Of a DNA stretch of 64,000 nucleotides, positions 60,001-64,000 are shown piece after piece (the first letter of the stretch is position 1; each line of letters starts with the position of its first letter). A program made the translations under genes and the position numbers. The DNA is from an uncultured Clostridia bacterium (GTDB taxonomy: Bacteria; Bacillota; Clostridia; TANB77; CAG-508). The notes under the pieces were generated by a model, which was given only the letters and a program-made list of their open reading frames with translations, was not told the origin of the DNA and made no database searches. Location of the stretch: NCBI GenBank assembly GCA_934130355.1, contig CAKOXV010000005.1, forward strand, positions 31,499-95,498, given 5' to 3'.

Positions 60001-63000
60001 ATACATTTGATTATTATGTTTATGATAAAGCTGGAAATCGTATTTATGGTAGTGCACAGTGGGCAATATATGATTATACATCCCCAGTAATAGAAGTAAG
60101 TACAACAGCATGTAAATGGCGTAATTCAGCAATAAATACAACAATAACAGTATCAGACACGGGAGGAGCAGGACTAAAATCAAGTAATACATATCAATAT
60201 TATTTGTCAAATAGTGCAACAGCACTAGCAGGAGGGTCATGGCAAGCTTACTCAAGTGGAAATGAAATTACACTAAATCCAGGAACAAATGGAACATATT
60301 ATTTATTTATAAAAAGAATAAGTGATAATGCAGGAAATGCAAGTACAACAAAAGGTACATCAACAACAATATCAGGAACAACATATCAAAGATTTGGAGC
60401 ATATCAATTTGATTATTCTAAACCAACAATAAGAGTAAGTACAGCATCATGTACTTGGAGAAATTCTGCAATAAGTACAACAATAACAGTATCAGAAAGT
60501 GGAGGATCAGGACTTTCAACAAGTAATTCATATCAATATTACTTATCAAACAGTTCAACAGCACTATCAGGAGGAACATGGACAACATATACAAGTGGAA
60601 AAGCAGTTAGCTTAAATCCAGGAACAACTGGAACATATTATTTGTTTGTAAAAAGAGTAAGTGATAATGGAGGAAACACAAGTACTGCAAATGGAACATC
60701 AACAACAGTATCAGGAACAGTATATCAAAGATTTGGAGCATATCAATTTGACTATACAAAACCAAAATGGGAAATATCAAGTGTAACAACAGACACAAAA
60801 AATGGTAGTGTTGTGGTTGAAATATTAGGAAAAGATGATGAAAGTGGAATAGCAAGTTCAGGTTTATTATTAACTAAAGACACGATAGGTGTATATATAA
60901 ACGGAATAGAACCACAAGAAGCAACAAAAACATTAAGTTCTCCAACAATAGTATCAAGTAAACAAGTTAAATATACATTAACATTATCAAATATAACATT
61001 TTCAGAAGGTGATGATGTTACATTTACACCATTAGACACAATAGTAGGAGGAACAGCTAAATATAGAAATCAAGGAGAAGGATCTATATCAATAAAAATT
61101 ACAGCAGGAACTCTAAAAGACCAAGTTGGAAATTCAAGTGATGAATTAAATACAAAAGCTGCTGAAGGTGCAGATACAATAGGACCACAAATATATGAGG
61201 TTCAAAAAACAAAAAATGCAACAGCAAAAACAGAAACAATAATATTTAACGTTACAGATAAATATTATAACCCATCAGATATACTTGCAACAAGTGAAAT
61301 TATAGTATCTGTAGATGGAGTACAAGTAACAAGTATAACAAAATCATTAACATATAAAGAAATTAGAGCAAATGTAGAAGGAACAGTTAAAACATTAGGA
61401 CATCAATACACATTAGTATTATCAAATATGGTGGAATCTTCTAAACAATCAGGAAAAAGCTATTTAGAGTGGAGTGGAACATTACAAGTAAAACTTGCAG
61501 CCCAATCAGTAAAAGACTTAAATGGAAATAGTATAAATAATGCAACAACAATAAGTGATTTTGTGGATTATGTAAAACCAGAAATAGAAAAAGTAACAGT
61601 ATCAAATCCTAAAAACACAACAAATAAAACATATACAATGTCATTTAAAGCAGTAGACAAATATATAGATACAACAAAGAAAATTACAGAAAGTGATATA
61701 AAAGTTTACATAGATGGAGAAGAAGCAACAAGCATATCTAAAAAATTAACAAGTACAGCAGTAACAGCAACTGTAAATAAAACAATTAATGGCTCAATAG
61801 TAACAGGAAGTTCACAAACAGTAGGATATACATATACATTAGTATTAAGCAATTTTGAACAAAGCACAAAACAGAGTGGAAAAAGCTTTAAAGAGTGGAG
61901 CGGAACAGTAAAAATAGTAATAGTCCAAAGTGCTGTAAAAGATACTACAGGAAATACATTAGCATCTGCTGCAACATTTACAGGAGACAATGTAGACTTT
62001 ATAAAACCAGTTATTGAAAGAGTATCAGCAACATCAAATACAAGTGCAAAAACACAAACAATAACATTTAATGTATATGATAAATATATTAACACAACAA
62101 AAACATTAGCATCAAGTGAAGTAACAGTATATGTAGATGGACAAGCAGCAACAGGAATAACAAAAACAATTACAAGAGTAAAGAACTTTACAGCAACAGT
62201 AAATGGAGATTCAACACATGTAGTAGGACAACAATATCAAGTAGTTTTATCAGGTTTTGAACAGTCAACAAGAAAGTCAAGAGATTACTACAAAAATTGG
62301 AGTGGAACAACATCAATAGAAATTGCACAAACAGCATTTAAAGATACATCAAGTAATACATTAGTATCAGATAGCGCAAGTAGAACAGTACAAGGAGCAT
62401 TTGCGGATTTCTTGAAACCAGAATTCACATATAAAGCATCAACAACAACAATAGGAAATGGAAACAACGGAAATACTAAAAAAGTAACAGTATTATTTGA
62501 CGTAACAGATAAATATTTTAGTTCAACAGATTTAGCTACAGATACATCAGCAAGCTTAATAACAGTAAAAGTAGCAAATACAGTGATGAACACAACTGTA
62601 AATGTAAATAAAACATTAACAAAGAAAAATATAATTGTAAGAAATACTCAAACAGATGTAGTAACATATAAAGCTACAAATTATACTTTAGTAACCAATG
62701 AGGCTAAAATTGGAGAAAGATATGAGCTTGTAGTACAAGGACTAGAACAATTAGATAGTAACGGAATTTCAAATGGTTATTCATATAGTGGTCCAATGAG
62801 TATAGCTTTCCCAAGTGGAAAAATAAAAGATACATCTTCAAACACAAATGATGCAACAACAATAACAATAGGTGTTGACGAAACAGATGGAAATGCTAAT
62901 ACAACAGCACCTTCAGGTGGAACAATAGTCGACGTAGTAGCACCAGTATGGGAATTAGCAAGTTCTTCATTAGATGATGGAATAATAAAATTAAGAGCAA

Positions 63001-64000
63001 AAGATAAATATTTTAGTGGTTGTACGATAACAGCTAGTAAAATAAAAGTGTATGTAAATGGCGTAGAATCAACAGTTGTTGGAAAAGATATAACAAGTGT
63101 AACACCAACAAATATAACAGAAACAGTAGATGGAAAAGCAAATACAGTTGTTGGAAAAGAATATACATTAAAATTATCTAATTTAACAACAGGAGGAGAA
63201 TATGTTACATTTACTCCAAAAGAAACAATTGTTGGAGGAACAGCTAAATATAGAGCTGAAAATGGTGGAGATATTTCAATAAAAATAGAAGCAGGAACAA
63301 TAAAAGACCAATCAGGAAATACAAGTAGAGAGCAAAGCTTCGATTTGGGAAGAATGGACTCAACATTACCAGAAGTATATGAAGTTCAAAAAACACAAAA
63401 TGCAACAGCAAAAACAGAAACAATAATATTTAATGTTACAGATAGAAACTATGATCCAACAGATTTAGTAACAGCAAGTGAAATAACAGTATTAGTAGAT
63501 GGAGTACAAGCGACAAGTATAACAAAAACATTAACATATAAAGAAATAAAAAAAGATATAGATGGAGTAACAAATAAAGTATTAGGACACCAATATACAC
63601 TAGTATTATCAAACATAGTGGAATCTTCTAAACAATCTGGAAAGAGTTATTTAGAGTGGAGTGGAACATTACAAATAAAAATTGCAGAAAATGCAGCAAA
63701 AGATAAGAACGGAAATATTTTGAGTGCAGAAACAACAACAATAAGTGACTTTGTAGATTTTATAAAACCAGAAATAGAAAAAGTAACAGTATCAAATCCT
63801 AAAAATACAACAAATAAGACATATACAATGTCATTTAAAACAATAGACAAATATATAGACACAACAAAGAAAATTGCAGAAAGTGATATAAAAGTTTACA
63901 TAGATGGAGAAGAGGCAACAAGTATATCTAAAAAATTAACAAGTACAGCAGTAACAGCAACTGTAAATAAAACAATTAATGGCTCAATAGTAACAGGAAG
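57069..64000 (+). CDS. Giant Ig-like repeat surface protein (3' end beyond the window)
   Basis: An open frame from ATG 57069 (ribosome binding site GGAGGA) runs to the window edge without a stop: at least 2,310 residues. A signal/anchor helix near residues 13-30 (ILVLIMAIGIIFGIYKYI) is followed by an acidic region. Then come Ser/Thr/Gly/Tyr-rich Ig-like domains: a ~114-residue type with CTWRNSA, YQYYLSNSATALSGG, YYLFVKRVSDNAGN and TTYQRFGAYQFD (four close copies, 59.05-60.76 kb), a second type with NQSSVTLYVTGPSDAHSG (two copies), then longer domains with DKYIDTTKK and SGKSYLEWSGTLQ. Probably an adhesin or surface stalk; the anchoring end is not visible. Confidence 0.85.
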   Translation, partial: MLRNKNTYKKIRNILVLIMAIGIIFGIYKYIEQSRAEDIILVKAVAIDNYGYIENEEVDIEAKKIEDNLYEIELPETINTKKIAEISNIMLKDAQDQKTIVKIENNKIYLTDDQVKKKEIEINTKYDVAILKEQEDNTYEKTLLLGKNESERKTITQDEEIVTLYNKILKYEDSGNNKIVELKGYLPENAEIEVKEVTQEQITQIFGENNAKVKVAYDIKILQKVITKLPEDEIEQGNESGEIEETIEIKPEDFGEVCEVSIKDLNIVEKSKVYHVKEDNTFEQVNVTENTEGNISFEAKTFSIYAVSDGEIEPDPGVNTGSWTRSITLKKPSDADYVNYPLPTGNVGNTNFYVPYGTLFGGMEYGGDHPIVAFNGGAWTSSTCRWHSFGSNVAPPYGYKLKVGTWEFETGEDRDGSYSGNRATVHVVDPPKVTVSYHWSSWRNSALTVGLTVTSSSGWASSNSYRYYISTSDSTLTGGSWINYTPGTENTVTIGGATGTYYLFVQKVLSSDSSVSEVVNADAYSVDASVGVDCHRFGPYYFDFTEPNQGTFSASTYYTNQSSVTLYVTGPSDAHSGIDNVAISGKYGDGGNGYRISYNAEYNSGNNRYFTSMPFSSLPNSSTSKTNNGEGIYKFGYYVKDKAGNKKEIMPYLDVVYDTTAPTISVSPTSCSWRNSALSVTITATDPTSNGSNSGLSTSNSYQYYLSNSATALSGGTWTTYTSGTAVTLNPSSGGTYYLFVKRVTDNAGNTSTANGTSTTVSGTTYQRFGAYNFDKSAPTISVSTASCTWRNSALSTTITVADTGGSGLSTSNSYQYYLSNSATALSGGAWTTYTSGTAISLNPGTTGTYYLFVKRVKDNAGNTSTANGTAATVSGTTYQRFGAYQFDYTAPTKGTFSISANYTNQSSVTLYVTGPSDAHSGLDHVQITGWYGTSWVSTNASTRATYDSTNNRYYVTYSFADLPDTTTGKKNQGEGRYTFDYYVYDKAGNRIYGSAQWAIYDYTSPVIEVSTTACKWRNSAINTTITVSDTGGAGLKSSNTYQYYLSNSATALAGGSWQAYSSGNEITLNPGTNGTYYLFIKRISDNAGNASTTKGTSTTISGTTYQRFGAYQFDYSKPTIRVSTASCTWRNSAISTTITVSESGGSGLSTSNSYQYYLSNSSTALSGGTWTTYTSGKAVSLNPGTTGTYYLFVKRVSDNGGNTSTANGTSTTVSGTVYQRFGAYQFDYTKPKWEISSVTTDTKNGSVVVEILGKDDESGIASSGLLLTKDTIGVYINGIEPQEATKTLSSPTIVSSKQVKYTLTLSNITFSEGDDVTFTPLDTIVGGTAKYRNQGEGSISIKITAGTLKDQVGNSSDELNTKAAEGADTIGPQIYEVQKTKNATAKTETIIFNVTDKYYNPSDILATSEIIVSVDGVQVTSITKSLTYKEIRANVEGTVKTLGHQYTLVLSNMVESSKQSGKSYLEWSGTLQVKLAAQSVKDLNGNSINNATTISDFVDYVKPEIEKVTVSNPKNTTNKTYTMSFKAVDKYIDTTKKITESDIKVYIDGEEATSISKKLTSTAVTATVNKTINGSIVTGSSQTVGYTYTLVLSNFEQSTKQSGKSFKEWSGTVKIVIVQSAVKDTTGNTLASAATFTGDNVDFIKPVIERVSATSNTSAKTQTITFNVYDKYINTTKTLASSEVTVYVDGQAATGITKTITRVKNFTATVNGDSTHVVGQQYQVVLSGFEQSTRKSRDYYKNWSGTTSIEIAQTAFKDTSSNTLVSDSASRTVQGAFADFLKPEFTYKASTTTIGNGNNGNTKKVTVLFDVTDKYFSSTDLATDTSASLITVKVANTVMNTTVNVNKTLTKKNIIVRNTQTDVVTYKATNYTLVTNEAKIGERYELVVQGLEQLDSNGISNGYSYSGPMSIAFPSGKIKDTSSNTNDATTITIGVDETDGNANTTAPSGGTIVDVVAPVWELASSSLDDGIIKLRAKDKYFSGCTITASKIKVYVNGVESTVVGKDITSVTPTNITETVDGKANTVVGKEYTLKLSNLTTGGEYVTFTPKETIVGGTAKYRAENGGDISIKIEAGTIKDQSGNTSREQSFDLGRMDSTLPEVYEVQKTQNATAKTETIIFNVTDRNYDPTDLVTASEITVLVDGVQATSITKTLTYKEIKKDIDGVTNKVLGHQYTLVLSNIVESSKQSGKSYLEWSGTLQIKIAENAAKDKNGNILSAETTTISDFVDFIKPEIEKVTVSNPKNTTNKTYTMSFKTIDKYIDTTKKIAESDIKVYIDGEEATSISKKLTSTAVTATVNKTINGSIVTG
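58700..60090 (+). repeat. Second Ig-like repeat type in the giant gene, two copies
   Basis: Domains at about 58700-59040 and 59740-60090 share YTNQSSVTLYVTGPSDAHSG, a tryptic-rich middle and GEGxYxFxYYVxDKAGN. They alternate with the CTWRNSA-type domains, so the protein is built from two interleaved domain families. Confidence 0.75.
59050..60764 (+). repeat. Tandem ~340-bp Ig-like repeats in the giant gene
   Basis: Four copies of one domain (about 59050-59394, 59395-59736, 60085-60420 and 60420-60764). Long stretches are near-identical at DNA level, for example around YQYYLSNSATALSGG and TTYQRFGAY. The similarity suggests recent duplication and scope for copy-number change. Confidence 0.85.
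60770..64000 (+). repeat. Higher-order ~2.18-kb repeat in the giant gene
   Basis: The block from about 60770 to 62940, containing several domains, is followed by a second copy that runs off the window. Matching positions lie 2,175-2,185 bp apart: 61010/63194, 61198/63379 and 61607/63782. The last ~220 bases of the window are almost identical to 61607-61826. The period is ~725 residues. Confidence 0.85.

Noticed and set aside
59050..60764. Regular repeats that might suggest a CRISPR array
   Set aside because: Units are ~340 bp and in frame inside one long coding sequence; no short palindromic repeats with unique spacers are present in the window.

Overview
The window comes from an AT-rich Firmicute of class Clostridia, probably an anaerobic spore-former. 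The signs are strongly A-biased codons, SepF/DivIVA division genes, sporulation-linked genes (dpaA, spoVG, yunB, a DUF3794-LysM protein), an electron-bifurcating [FeFe]-hydrogenase operon and strong AGGAGG ribosome binding sites. Species cannot be named from the sequence. Almost every gene lies on the + strand. Only tsaE, murC and one tiny Cys-rich gene are on the - strand, which fits a leading-strand position. Both edges cut a gene: rimO lacks its 5' end and a giant surface-protein gene runs off the right end.

Layout. (1) 1-11.3 kb, housekeeping: rimO, an acidic unknown, a membrane TPR protein, an orphan dpaA, uppP, tsaE, tRNA-Met, a Ca2+/Na+ exchanger, a large coiled-coil unknown, era, a small YqzL-like gene and recO. 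(2) 11.4-29.5 kb, a surface-glycan cluster: GT2 glycosyltransferases (one frameshifted), a TagGH/Wzm-Wzt-type ABC exporter, a GT2-GT4 fusion, polyprenyl-phosphate GT2 enzymes with DUF2304 and small drug/metabolite-transporter-like partners, a polytopic GT-C-like membrane protein and galE. Embedded in it are two secreted wall hydrolases, a GH25 muramidase and an M14-type peptidase, each carrying four copies of a related ~115-residue GW...RPDV...GYG module. (3) 29.5-46.8 kb, cell shape, division and DNA/RNA maintenance: mreB, mutL, miaA, an HlyD-like adaptor, sepF, divIVA, rsmD, ftsK/spoIIIE, a beta-CASP nuclease, a GH15 glucosidase and murC. (4) 47.4-50.1 kb, sporulation: spoVG, DUF3794-LysM, yunB. 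(5) 50.2-54.4 kb: hydCBA. (6) 54.5-64 kb, cell surface: a TasA-like protein, an AT-hook protein and a giant Ig-like repeat protein of more than 2,300 residues.

Two patterns cut across this layout. First, four intergenic palindromic elements (10.3, 22.6, 36.5 and 47.1 kb) share conserved islands. Two of them are 370-395 bp palindromes in which an inner ~90 bp palindrome with a conserved GC-richer core lies inside an outer one. Second, 11-bp-phased TGTWAC direct repeats of the WalR/PhoP type sit just upstream of promoters for sepF-divIVA, the TasA-like gene and the AT-hook gene. Weaker or single copies precede rsmD, mutL and murC. This suggests one response regulator linking division, wall and surface genes. 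The GH25 gene has its ribosome binding site locked in a long hairpin whose loop carries its own promoter, an arrangement expected to silence read-through transcripts.
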